Assembly: GCA_002694685.1 (NCBI GenBank)
Contig: NZMW01000010.1
Span: 496,001 to 560,000, forward strand
DNA from: Balneola sp.
GTDB lineage: Bacteria; Bacteroidota; Rhodothermia; Balneolales; Balneolaceae
Direction of reading: 5' to 3'
DNA: 64,000 nucleotides
The position numbers and the translations under genes are program-made. Below are positions 34,651-42,070 of the stretch, piece after piece (position 1 is the stretch's first letter; each line of letters starts with the position of its first letter). Under the pieces are notes generated by a model. The model was not told where the DNA came from. It saw only the letters and a program-made list of their open reading frames with translations, and searched no databases.

Positions 34651-34688
34651 TCGCAGAGAACGCGGAGAACCGCAAAGTACGCTGAGTT
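34651..34688 (+). repeat. Left inverted repeat flanking GxxExxY gene
   Basis: TCGCAGAGAACGCGGAGAAC then CGCAAAGTACGCTGAGTT. It pairs imperfectly with 35100-35137, sharing the CGCAAAG and CGCTGAGT blocks when one copy is reversed. It lies 32 bp upstream of the gene. Confidence 0.7.
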
Positions 34689-34720
34689 GATTATTTCATT
34701 TATAAATAGTTTCATCGGTA

Positions 34721-35098
34721 ATGATTGAAAATGAATTATCAAAAATTATAATCGGAACTTCCATAGAAGTGCATAAAGAACTTGGGCCGGGACTGCTTGA
34801 ATCTATCTATGAAGAGGTTTTATTCTTTGAATTAGAACAAAGAGGGTTACACGTACAGAGGCAAGTTTCTGTCCCACTTATGTATAAAGAGATGCGGTTT
34901 GATACAGCATTTAGGATGGACCTGCTCGTAAATAATAGAGTGGTGATAGAGTTAAAAGCTGTGGAAAGTTTAGCGCCTGTACACTATGCTCAACTGCTTT
35001 CGTATTTGAAACTATCAAACAAAAAATTAGGCCTTCTAATCAACTTTAACAGTAAGTTGCTAAAAGATGGAATCCATCGAGTCGTAAATAATTTATAA
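34721..35098 (+). CDS. GxxExxY-family protein (PD-(D/E)xK nuclease-like)
   Basis: 125 residues. The name-giving motif is at 24-30 (GLLESIY). A nuclease-like Asp67...Glu77-x-Lys79 pattern is seen in RMDLLVNNRVVIELKAV, followed by a HYAQLLSYLKL helix and the family ending LLINFNSKLLKDGIHRVVNN. The family is usually annotated as hypothetical; the fold suggests a small PD-(D/E)xK nuclease, but no substrate is established. The gene is enclosed by imperfect inverted repeats of about 38 bp rich in CGCAGAG/CGCTGAG, the left 32 bp before the start and the right one base after the stop. That arrangement suggests a small mobile unit. Confidence 0.88.
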   Translation: MIENELSKIIIGTSIEVHKELGPGLLESIYEEVLFFELEQRGLHVQRQVSVPLMYKEMRFDTAFRMDLLVNNRVVIELKAVESLAPVHYAQLLSYLKLSNKKLGLLINFNSKLLKDGIHRVVNNL

Positions 35099-35099
35099 T

Positions 35100-35137
35100 A
35101 CTCAGCGATCTTTGCGTTAACATAGCGAACTCAGCGA
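35100..35137 (-). repeat. Right inverted repeat flanking GxxExxY gene
   Basis: ACTCAGCGATCTTTGCGTTA then ACATAGCGAACTCAGCGA, roughly the reverse complement of 34651-34688. It also contains internal short repeats (CTCAGCGA twice). It ends 14 bp before the next start codon at 35152. Confidence 0.7.
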
Positions 35138-35151
35138 ATAACCAAATTATC

Positions 35152-35835
35152 ATGAAGAGATACGTATTAGAAGCCGATAAAATGACGATCGAAGAAGTTT
35201 TTGGAGTACAAACAGATTCTAAAAGTTTATTCGATCCCAATTTCAATGTGATCCCCGGCACCACGATGCCTGTTATTGTGAAAGATGGAGAGATTCGGGA
35301 AGTGGTAAGTTCAGTTTGGGGACTAGATCAAAAAGATGGGAAAGAAGACTTTTTTGAAGTCCCTCAGGAAAGTTTTGAAGACGATAAAAGCCTTCAGCAG
35401 TTAGCTAAATCAACTCCCTGCATTATTCCTGCATCCGGATTTTATAAATGGAAGGAAAGGGTAGAAGATCCGCTGCCTTTTTATCTTCGGGTTATTAACC
35501 GTGATGTGACGGGGTTTGCCGGAATTTGTACTTCCTATAAAGAAAAAGATGGCCATGTAAAGCACTCCTATGCTGTGATTACAATGAAAGCAAATCCTTT
35601 GGTGGAACCTCTAGATAATAGAATGCCTGTAGTTTTAGAAGAGAAAGACTATGGGCTATGGCTTGGTGGCGATGCCCCTGAAATGCTTGAAAATGGCTTT
35701 GAAGGGAATTACTTGCTGCCGGATATGTCCGTTGTGAGAGTTCCTGAATTAGTAAATGACTTGTCCAATAACTCGAAAGAGCTTATTCAGCCCATTCCAA
35801 AACTGCGCAACTACGACGGCACTGATGAGGACTGA
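35152..35835 (+). CDS. SRAP/HMCES-like (YedK family) protein lacking the catalytic residues
   Basis: 227 residues with the whole SRAP fold recognisable: RYVL, NVIPGTTMPVI, SVWGLD, CIIPASGFYKWKE, GFAGICTSY, AVITMKAN, NRMPVVL and the terminal ELIQPI. In active members Cys2 forms a thiazolidine link to abasic sites, helped by an Asn (NARxET), a Glu (GFYEW) and a His (IHDRMP). Here these are Lys2, a diverged FFEVPQES, Lys99 and Asp155, so all four positions are changed. There is no alternative upstream start giving MCGR. It is probably a non-catalytic DNA-binding relative. A bidirectional terminator-like hairpin follows. The GxxExxY unit lies directly upstream. Confidence 0.85.
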   Translation: MKRYVLEADKMTIEEVFGVQTDSKSLFDPNFNVIPGTTMPVIVKDGEIREVVSSVWGLDQKDGKEDFFEVPQESFEDDKSLQQLAKSTPCIIPASGFYKWKERVEDPLPFYLRVINRDVTGFAGICTSYKEKDGHVKHSYAVITMKANPLVEPLDNRMPVVLEEKDYGLWLGGDAPEMLENGFEGNYLLPDMSVVRVPELVNDLSNNSKELIQPIPKLRNYDGTDED

Positions 35836-35851
35836 GGAATTAAAAATGTAT

Positions 35852-35910
35852 AATTCAAAATGAAAAATAGAACTGCTAACCCGCTGGTTCTCAATTTTTC
35901 ATTTTGAATT
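35852..35910. terminator. Bidirectional hairpin between SRAP-like and MscS genes
   Basis: Perfect 17-bp arms AATTCAAAATGAAAAAT / ATTTTTCATTTTGAATT with an inner AGAAC/GTTCT pairing. It sits between convergent stops, so it can end both transcripts. Confidence 0.8.
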
Positions 35911-35917
35911 TTTAATC

Positions 35918-36835
35918 TCAGTTGGGAGTAGTTCCGGGCTTGCCTTCTTTAGGGTTATCGTAGTAGCGGATGGTTGGATAGGCGAAATCGATGTCATCAT
36001 GTTCGTCAAAGCGATCGAGTATGGATTCCCAGAGGGCTTGTGAGATGCCTCTGCGCTTTCGGGGGTCGGAGAGATAGCGAATAGATAAATTGATTCCGCT
36101 GGCCTTCACGTCAGTGTAAACAATAGGGGTGAGATAGCGATATTGAATGAGGTACGACTTCTCGGCTTTTTTGACTTCTTCCCGAGCCTGCTCAACAAAT
36201 TCATGCATATTCTCTTCAACCACTTCTTTCAGGATTTCTTTGGCTTTTTTCCAATCACTTTCGAAAGTGACCAGCACGCCAAGTTCATTCCAAATAAACT
36301 CAAAGTCACTGGTATAGTTGGCGAGGTCTTCCGTAAATACCTTATGGTTAGGAATGTGAATTACCCTGCCGGTACTTTGGTCTGCATCTACCCAATTGCC
36401 TATCTCAAGAATAGTAAACTTAAAGACCCGTATATCAATTACATCTCCTTTAGACGGGCCTATCTGTATGCGATCTCCAATATCAAAGGGTTTTCGCCAA
36501 ATCAGGAATAGCCAGGCGGCGATGTCGGTAACCGGATCTTTCAGGGCAATAGCGATACCGGCAGAAAGCAATCCTAAAAAAGTACCGAGAGAGCCAAGAG
36601 CCTCAAACCAAACCTGACCGAGAATCAAAAAGCCAATAAAAAAGGTGAAGTAGGTAATATTCTTACGCCACTTATAAACACTCTTTTTATCATCAACATT
36701 ATGCTGAAGAATCCTGATGCCAATAATCCGGATAATCCAAAGCACCAGAATAATAACCAGTGTTTCGACAATCTGTATAGTTAGATTGGGAGAGTTGTTA
36801 ATAAAACCGAGAATTTCATCTGTTAACTCTTGCAT
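35918..36835 (-). CDS. MscS-family mechanosensitive channel
   Basis: 305 residues. Three membrane helices lie at about 20-40, 58-78 and 80-105, the last being the pore helix (LGTFLGLLSAGIAIALKDPVTDIAAW). The MscS beta domain follows (about 110-180: PFDIGDRIQIGPSKGDVIDI, VIHIPNHKVFTEDLANYT), then an alpha/beta C-terminal domain. It is a small-conductance channel that releases solutes on hypo-osmotic shock. The length and architecture are normal for the family. It is convergent with the SRAP-like gene and divergent from secG, with a 94-bp shared upstream region that holds the secG promoter. Confidence 0.92.
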   Translation of the reverse strand: MQELTDEILGFINNSPNLTIQIVETLVIILVLWIIRIIGIRILQHNVDDKKSVYKWRKNITYFTFFIGFLILGQVWFEALGSLGTFLGLLSAGIAIALKDPVTDIAAWLFLIWRKPFDIGDRIQIGPSKGDVIDIRVFKFTILEIGNWVDADQSTGRVIHIPNHKVFTEDLANYTSDFEFIWNELGVLVTFESDWKKAKEILKEVVEENMHEFVEQAREEVKKAEKSYLIQYRYLTPIVYTDVKASGINLSIRYLSDPRKRRGISQALWESILDRFDEHDDIDFAYPTIRYYDNPKEGKPGTTPN

Positions 36836-36867
36836 TGATGCTGTTTATTATTTTTGAGTAGCTAATG

Positions 36868-36899
36868 CTTGGGATAGTATATAAAAATGGATATCTTTG
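36868..36899 (+). promoter_or_regulatory. FCB-type promoter of secG
   Basis: CTTG (36868-36871), 20 bp, TATCTTTG (36892-36899): a perfect match to the Bacteroidota -7 box TAnnTTTG with the usual spacing. The start codon is 30 bp further on. Confidence 0.6.
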
Positions 36900-36929
36900 C
36901 TCCCTTCTAAAAGATAAGAATCTAATTAC

Positions 36930-37313
36930 ATGCTTTATAATATTATTGTAGGAATTATAGCAATCATTTGCTTCCTGTTAATTGTAGTTGTTTTACTGCA
37001 ACCTGGACAGGGAGGAGGAATCTCTGGAATGGGCGGTGGTGGCGCTCTTGGTGGAGGTGGCGGCGGAGGCCTTGGTGCTCGCCGAACAGCAGATTTGCTA
37101 TCGAAATCAACAAGTATACTTGCAGCTATTTTTCTGGCCCTTTGCGTATTGGCTAACTTCGCCATTGACCGGGGTCAGGTAAATGAGAGTATTTTACAAG
37201 GCGGTGGTCCGGGAGTAAATGCTCCTATTGAATCACCTTCTCAAACGGCACCGGCTATTCCGCAGCAACAGGGGAATACTCAGGATGCTACTGAAGGAGA
37301 CAGCGAAAACTAA
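36930..37313 (+). CDS. secG: Preprotein translocase subunit SecG
   Basis: 127 residues. Two membrane helices (about 2-24 and 58-76) are separated by a glycine-rich loop (QPGQGGGISGMGGGGALGG) and the conserved GARRTADLLSKST stretch, the SecG signature. SecG stimulates protein export through SecYEG. The C-terminal tail of about 45 residues, rich in Pro, Gln and Ser, is longer than in E. coli SecG but usual in Bacteroidota. It is a single-gene transcript with its own FCB-type promoter and a strong terminator. The long Gly run creates meaningless Pro-rich ORFs on the other strand. Confidence 0.93.
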   Translation: MLYNIIVGIIAIICFLLIVVVLLQPGQGGGISGMGGGGALGGGGGGGLGARRTADLLSKSTSILAAIFLALCVLANFAIDRGQVNESILQGGGPGVNAPIESPSQTAPAIPQQQGNTQDATEGDSEN

Positions 37314-37338
37314 GCGCTGATTCTTCTTAAGAATTTAA

Positions 37339-37373
37339 AAGCCTCGTTCATTCAGTTAAGCGAGGCTTTTTTT
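37339..37373 (+). terminator. Rho-independent terminator after secG
   Basis: AAGCCTCG-(TTCATTCAGTTAAG)-CGAGGCTT followed by T7. Its stem is GC-rich and it lies 25 bp after the stop. Confidence 0.92.
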
Positions 37374-37444
37374 ATTGGATTAGATCTCGAGCTTCCAGAA
37401 AAGGGTTTTTTAATATGAAACTAAGTGATAGAGACAGGGTTCGG

Positions 37445-38215
37445 TTAAAATCCGGCGTGGGCTTTTTCGGTACGTTGATTTAAGTCTCGGAGTACATTAA
37501 GGTATTCTTTGCTGGGCTCAGGAGTCGTTTTTATATGTTCCGCGATTTTTAAATCCCAACCTGTATGCTCTTGCACTTCCTCCACAGTTACCCCGGGGTG
37601 AATACTCTCCAGATAAAATTCCTTGGTTTTAGGATCAGGTTTCAAGATTCCTAAATCCGTAATAATGACGGCCGGACCTTCTCCGCGAATTCCTAAATCT
37701 CCCCGTTCACTTCCTCCATTCAAATAACCGGCAGAGGTGATAAAATCAACTTTATCGACAAAAGCTCGTTTTGAGTGACGCATCACTACCAGAGTTTGTT
37801 TGGCATTCGATGCTATTTCGGGAGCACCACCGGCACCTGGAAGGCGAATTTTTGGGTTTTCATACTCCCCGATTACGGTTGAATTAATGTTGCCAAATTT
37901 ATCGATTTGTGCTCCACCTAAAAACCCGATATCAACTTTTCCGGCTTGTAGCCAGTACTTAAAAACCTCGGGTACGGGAATTACATGACTGGCTGTTTCT
38001 GCTAATTCACCATCCCCAATGGAGAGCGGTAGTACGTCGGGATTTGTTTCGATAGTTCCAGATTCATAAATCAGAACTGCATTTGGGGCGTGAGTAAGCC
38101 GGGCTAAATTACAGGCCGCACTCGGAAGACCAATTCCTACAAAACAAACCTGACCATCTTTAAGCAAATTGGCTGCGGTCACGGTCATGATCTCATCTTT
38201 GGTATATTCAGCCAT
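37445..38215 (-). CDS. CoA-transferase subunit B
   Basis: 256 residues from the ATG at 38215 (MAEYTKDEIMTVTAANLL), which overlaps the subunit A stop by 8 bp (ATGGCTGA), so the subunits are translationally coupled; an in-frame upstream start at 38248 is less likely. The SENG-like active-site segment of class I CoA transferases is seen as IYESGTIETNP (Glu at about 60), with GIGLPSAACNLA before it and LPGAGGAPEIA later. The closest families are the CatJ/GctB/IpdB-type beta subunits that activate dicarboxylic or ring-derived acids by CoA transfer. The substrate is not certain. It is last in an operon with subunit A and the dioxygenase-like gene. Confidence 0.88.
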   Translation of the reverse strand: MAEYTKDEIMTVTAANLLKDGQVCFVGIGLPSAACNLARLTHAPNAVLIYESGTIETNPDVLPLSIGDGELAETASHVIPVPEVFKYWLQAGKVDIGFLGGAQIDKFGNINSTVIGEYENPKIRLPGAGGAPEIASNAKQTLVVMRHSKRAFVDKVDFITSAGYLNGGSERGDLGIRGEGPAVIITDLGILKPDPKTKEFYLESIHPGVTVEEVQEHTGWDLKIAEHIKTTPEPSKEYLNVLRDLNQRTEKAHAGF

Positions 38216-39068
38216 GGTTGACCTCCATTTTAGTAAGGTGCTCTTCAAAATTTTCTACTTGTAAAACATGGCTATCCATCCAGTAATGAAAGGTGTCGCG
38301 GTCTCGGGAGATATCATCCCACTTTTTATAAAAATCATTATTTCGCTTGTAATAGCCCATAGCATAGGAGGGTTTTGAACCTCCCGGTACTTCAGAAATA
38401 GCGGTGACCAACCAGTGGGGAATGATGGTTGCATTTACATCTCCTTTATCGAAAGAATCCACAATTTCTTCTACCGTGATGATGATTTTCCTGGCTGCCA
38501 TCGCTGCTTCTTTTTGTACGCCGATAATGCCCCACAATTTCACATTTCCTTTCTTGTCAGCTTGTTGGGCGTGAATGACGGTAACATCAGGGTTGATGGC
38601 AGGCGTTGCAGCAAGTTTTTCACCAGTAAAAGGGCATTCAATCCATTTCACGTATTCGGGATTGTGTTTGGCGAGGTCGGTTCCTGTGTATCCACGAAGG
38701 ACTGTAAAAGGCAATCCCGATGCGCCCGCTACATACGCGCTGGAAATATCGGCATGACTGTGTTCTTCAATTTCTATGGTGTGAGGATATCCATTTTCGA
38801 TTGAATCACGAAGGCGATGTAAAGATCCAACACCCGGATTTCCTCCCCATGAAAAGACTAGCTTTTTGGCAAGACCCATTCCAATCATCTGATCGTAAAT
38901 GAGATCGGGAGTCATGCGAATTAAGGTCAGGTTTTTTTTCTCTTGGCGGATGATTTCATGCCCTGCAGCAAAAGGTATGAGGTGGGTAAATCCTTCTAGT
39001 GCTACAGAGTCTCCATCCTGAATATGTTCAGAGATTGCCTTTTTTAAGGGTTGAATTTTATCGTTCAT
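38208..39068 (-). CDS. CoA-transferase subunit A
   Basis: 286 residues from the ATG at 39068 (MNDKIQPLKKAISEHIQDG), which overlaps the preceding gene's stop by 11 bp; a longer start at 39089 would overlap more and adds nothing conserved. Motifs of the alpha subunit include VALEGFTHLIPFAAGHEIIR, the glycine-rich FSWGGNPGVGSLHRLRD and NPDVTVIHAQQADKKGNVKLWGI. It pairs with subunit B in a CatI/GctA-like heteromeric enzyme that moves CoA between acyl groups. The adjacent ring-cleaving dioxygenase-like gene suggests 3-oxoadipate or a related aromatic breakdown product as substrate, which is an inference. Confidence 0.88.
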   Translation of the reverse strand: MNDKIQPLKKAISEHIQDGDSVALEGFTHLIPFAAGHEIIRQEKKNLTLIRMTPDLIYDQMIGMGLAKKLVFSWGGNPGVGSLHRLRDSIENGYPHTIEIEEHSHADISSAYVAGASGLPFTVLRGYTGTDLAKHNPEYVKWIECPFTGEKLAATPAINPDVTVIHAQQADKKGNVKLWGIIGVQKEAAMAARKIIITVEEIVDSFDKGDVNATIIPHWLVTAISEVPGGSKPSYAMGYYKRNNDFYKKWDDISRDRDTFHYWMDSHVLQVENFEEHLTKMEVNHG

Positions 39069-40008
39069 AAGGGAGTAAGTTCTCTTCAATTTTTTCTCTT
39101 CGTACTTCTTGCCAGTCCGGTAATTTTAGAGAAGTGCCTAGTTCTTCATTGCTTTCATCAACCAAAAAGCCGGGCTCTTCGGTAGCAACTTCAAATAGTA
39201 CATTTCCGGGAATGCGGAAATAAATTGATTTAAAATATTTTCGATCTTTCACTTCAGTAATCTGCATCCCTAATTCATCGGCAATGTAGGCGCGAACTTT
39301 TTCCAGAGTTTCTAAGGTGTCTACTCTATGAGCTACATGGTGCACGGTCCCGAGGCCGTTAATTCCGGTTTCTCCTTCAGGATTTGACCTCATAATTACG
39401 GTATTACCAGGGCCGCCTTCTCCTGCTTCGTACTTAGTCAGGGTTTCTTCGTGATCTGCTTTTCGGTATCCAAAAGTATTCATGAAATCCCCGGTCGCAT
39501 CACCATCTTCAACACTAAAAGTAACGCTGTGGATACCTTTAATTGCCTGCCCTTCATCAACCTGATCATTTGTCCATACTTTCTGGGTACGCTGATCTTC
39601 ATCCGTTCCGGTGATGTCTAAAATCAAACCAGAGGGATCGGTAAAAACGAGGGTTGTCATTCCAAAGCGAACAGATTCAGTAAACAAAACAGCATGTTCT
39701 TTCAGGCGCGCTTTCCAGAAATCAATAGCATCAACAGGGACAGAAAAAGAAGTTTGAACAACTTGTCCATTTCCTATTACACCTTCTCTTACACCCTGAT
39801 CTTTATAGGGAAAAGTTGTGAAAACGGTTGAGGGCTCTCCAATTTCATTGCCATAGTAAAAGTGATAAACGGCTTCATTATCAAAATTGACCGTTTCCTT
39901 TATCAGTCGGAGCCCCAATGTTTTGGTGTAAAAATCGTAGTCTTCCTGTGCATCATTAACTGTTGCCGTGACGTGATGAAGTCCTTTTATAACCTTACTT
40001 AAATCCAT
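39058..40008 (-). CDS. VOC-superfamily ring-cleaving dioxygenase-like protein
   Basis: 316 residues made of two paired VOC modules (about 5-140 and 150-290). Iron ligands fit PcpA/LinE/MhqO-type enzymes: His11 or His12 in KGLHHVTATV, a His in LGTVHHVAHRV and Glu in VLFEVATEEPGF. NFDNEAVYHFYYGNEIGEP is a hallmark of this subgroup. Members open hydroquinone-type rings or detoxify quinones. It is first in an overlapping operon with the two CoA-transferase subunits, so ring fission followed by CoA activation of the product is plausible. The exact substrate is unknown. Confidence 0.88.
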   Translation of the reverse strand: MDLSKVIKGLHHVTATVNDAQEDYDFYTKTLGLRLIKETVNFDNEAVYHFYYGNEIGEPSTVFTTFPYKDQGVREGVIGNGQVVQTSFSVPVDAIDFWKARLKEHAVLFTESVRFGMTTLVFTDPSGLILDITGTDEDQRTQKVWTNDQVDEGQAIKGIHSVTFSVEDGDATGDFMNTFGYRKADHEETLTKYEAGEGGPGNTVIMRSNPEGETGINGLGTVHHVAHRVDTLETLEKVRAYIADELGMQITEVKDRKYFKSIYFRIPGNVLFEVATEEPGFLVDESNEELGTSLKLPDWQEVRREKIEENLLPYER

Positions 40009-40079
40009 TTCTGCTAGTTTTATTAATTTGTTTAATGTTGAAACATTTTAAAGAAGGGAAATCATTTCTTTAATCCGAA

Positions 40080-40190
40080 TTATTTCGTGTTCAGAAACTT
40101 CATAAGGCGATCTTTATGATGTTCATACGCATCTGGGCATTCACTTTTTGAAGTCTCCCTCACAATCTGTGCGTAGCTTTTCAACAGTCA
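40080..40190 (-). pseudogene. Possible remnant of a gene upstream of the dioxygenase
   Basis: In the 330-bp gap 40009-40338 the minus strand has a short open stretch reading SKSECPDAYEHHKDRLMKFL and ending LNTK-stop. Upstream it is interrupted by a TGA, while a second frame offers ATG-TVEKLRTDCEGDFKK that would join it after a one-base shift. The residue pattern looks protein-like but I do not recognise the family. Nothing else in the gap is identifiable. It may be only a chance ORF. Confidence 0.3.
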
Positions 40191-40338
40191 TCCCATCTGA
40201 GTAAAAGGGTTATTCAGCAGCTTTCAAGTTAGGAATAACTTTTTTGAGCAAAATTTACACTTGAAATGACTGTTCTAATCATTTAATATCGCATAAAGAG
40301 GTACAAACTACTATTTAAACAGAACTATAGGTGGACAA

Positions 40339-41307
40339 ATGAAACGGATTTCCGGGATACTGGTTGTAGCAACAATGATTTTAATTTCAGGGTGCATGAT
40401 GCCAGGTGCAGAAATGCTGAACAAAGTCCCCATTAACTCTGTGACGGTAGAGGTTTTAGATCAGGATGGAAATCCGGTTCAGGGCGCTCAGGTTGAGGCT
40501 TCAAACGGCAGGCAGACAACCACAGGTGCTAACGGAAAGGCAAAGCTTAGATTTGGGTCACTGGGCGTGCATAGCATATCAGTGTATGCGGATAACTTCA
40601 TGCCGAATAATATGGTGGTAACAATGCCTACCGATAATGGTTCTACTGTCACGGCCCGGCTTACCGGTGAAGTGCAGATGGCGTCTCTGAATTTTGGAAT
40701 CAATATGAACGTCAATATGTACCCGATGATGTTTAACTACCTTTTTACCGGGTATGGGTACGAGCTTGAAGTTGAGGAATATCCGGAAGGCGGGTGGACC
40801 CAATGGCAGCTTTCTGATGATGAAGGCGAAGTGAGTACCATTATGAAGAAAGGATTTTTAAAGGAATTAGATAATGGTCAACAATGGTGGCAAATAATGA
40901 TGTACGACGAAGAGGATGAAGAAGCTTCATATACTGCGGAAGTTTTATTTGCAGAAGATCGACAACGTATTGTTAGGCTAAGAGAAAAAATAGGGGATTC
41001 GGAAGCTCAGGAAAGGCCAGTATCTGAAGGGTGGTATTCTCAGCCCCAGAAACTAACAGAGGAATCTATTGATGGTGCGATAAAAGAAAAAGGTATTTCT
41101 ATAGAAGTACCTAAGGGAACTTTTACAGCAGACCTAATCGACTTTGGTGTTGCTCCCGAGATTTCGCTGAAGCTATGGAGAGTAACTTCTGAAAACGTGC
41201 CGGGTGGCGTAGTTAAATCATCAACAATGGAAGGAGATGAGGTCATCTCATCCCTTGGATTGATAGACTATGGCGCTGATGCTGAAACGGTTTTAAATAG
41301 CTTTTAA
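40339..41307 (+). CDS. Lipoprotein with carboxypeptidase-regulatory-like domain
   Basis: 322 residues. The lipoprotein signal MILISGC gives lipobox Cys19. Residues about 33-112 form a transthyretin-like beta-sandwich (VTVEVLDQDGNPVQGAQVEA, TTGANGKAKLRFGSLGVHSISV, DNFMPNNMVVTM) of the kind that binds or spaces surface components. The rest is an uncharacterised domain with an acidic segment (MMYDEEDEEASYTAEV). There is a good Shine-Dalgarno sequence (AGGTGG) before the ATG. It is a single gene facing away from the dioxygenase operon, and a hairpin follows it. The function is not known. Confidence 0.75.
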   Translation: MKRISGILVVATMILISGCMMPGAEMLNKVPINSVTVEVLDQDGNPVQGAQVEASNGRQTTTGANGKAKLRFGSLGVHSISVYADNFMPNNMVVTMPTDNGSTVTARLTGEVQMASLNFGINMNVNMYPMMFNYLFTGYGYELEVEEYPEGGWTQWQLSDDEGEVSTIMKKGFLKELDNGQQWWQIMMYDEEDEEASYTAEVLFAEDRQRIVRLREKIGDSEAQERPVSEGWYSQPQKLTEESIDGAIKEKGISIEVPKGTFTADLIDFGVAPEISLKLWRVTSENVPGGVVKSSTMEGDEVISSLGLIDYGADAETVLNSF

Positions 41308-41313
41308 ATAGCC

Positions 41314-41348
41314 TAGGGAGGCGATGTCTAAATATAATCGCCATCCTA
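41314..41348. terminator. Probable hairpin terminator after lipoprotein gene
   Basis: TAGGGAGGCGAT / ATCGCCATCCTA with one mismatch, 11-nt loop, no T tract. It sits between convergent genes at 41307 and 41406. Confidence 0.5.
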
Positions 41349-41405
41349 AGTTTGAACAATGATGGCTAAACATAGATAAGTTAGACTGCTATTTGTGAAG
41401 CCTTA

Positions 41406-41825
41406 CTACTCGGATGCACTAATAACTTCAGAATCGTAAACTTTCACATCTGCCCAAAGGCTACTGTATTCGTCAATGAATTCTAAGTGGGTAGGGTGCT
41501 CGGCATAGATTTCATAATCTTCCATGGTTTTAAACCAGCTGAAAATGGAGTAGCCAAAACTATGATCGGTGACCTCTCTTTCTTCTGTAGATCCGGGAAC
41601 ACCTAATTGGTAACTATGGATTTCTTCAATTGACATGAGCTTTTCTAGCCCGGCTTCAAAGTCAGCAATCTGATCTTCAGTGACATCTTCATTCAAGTAG
41701 AAGTAGACGTTGTGTTGAAGCAGACCTACAGTAGCTTCTGCATCAGAAGGAGCAGGCTCTTGTTGTGGTGACTGACAAGCTGATAAAAATATTACGCCGA
41801 GAAATAATAGATATCGAATTTTCAT
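41406..41825 (-). CDS. Dabb-domain (stress-responsive alpha/beta barrel) lipoprotein
   Basis: 139 residues from the ATG at 41825, where a lipoprotein signal begins (MKIRYLLFLGVIFLSAC, Cys17); the ORF continues upstream to 41909 but without signal-like sequence. The mature part is one Dabb domain: LLQHNVYFYLNEDVTEDQIADFEAGL, SYQLGVPGSTEEREVTDHSF and YEIYAEHPTHLEFIDEY. Such domains form dimeric ferredoxin-like barrels; some are cyclases, most have no known activity. The periplasmic lipoprotein form is common in Bacteroidota. No operon partner is seen. Confidence 0.85.
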   Translation of the reverse strand: MKIRYLLFLGVIFLSACQSPQQEPAPSDAEATVGLLQHNVYFYLNEDVTEDQIADFEAGLEKLMSIEEIHSYQLGVPGSTEEREVTDHSFGYSIFSWFKTMEDYEIYAEHPTHLEFIDEYSSLWADVKVYDSEVISASE

Positions 41826-42070
41826 ACTAGATTTTTTTTGGGTGAGTCCGAATAATATACATAATGTCGTGAAGCGATATAAGTTTGATCCAAGCTTTTT
41901 AAAATGCATTAGAAAAGGGTAGAAGCGTTCGTGTCAGGAAAAGTTATAAACCAGAAAAGCAATTTTACACCTTTTTGCTGTTTTCATTCGTCTTTTAGAC
42001 AACCTGATGCTATTTAGTGCGTAAATGCACAGAATTTTGTCTTCGTCTATAATTAATAAAAGGTGTGCTC

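Noticed and set aside
34577-34720. Possible transposase around the inverted repeats of the GxxExxY gene
   Set aside because: No transposase motif or ORF of suitable size is present; only the small nuclease-like gene is enclosed.
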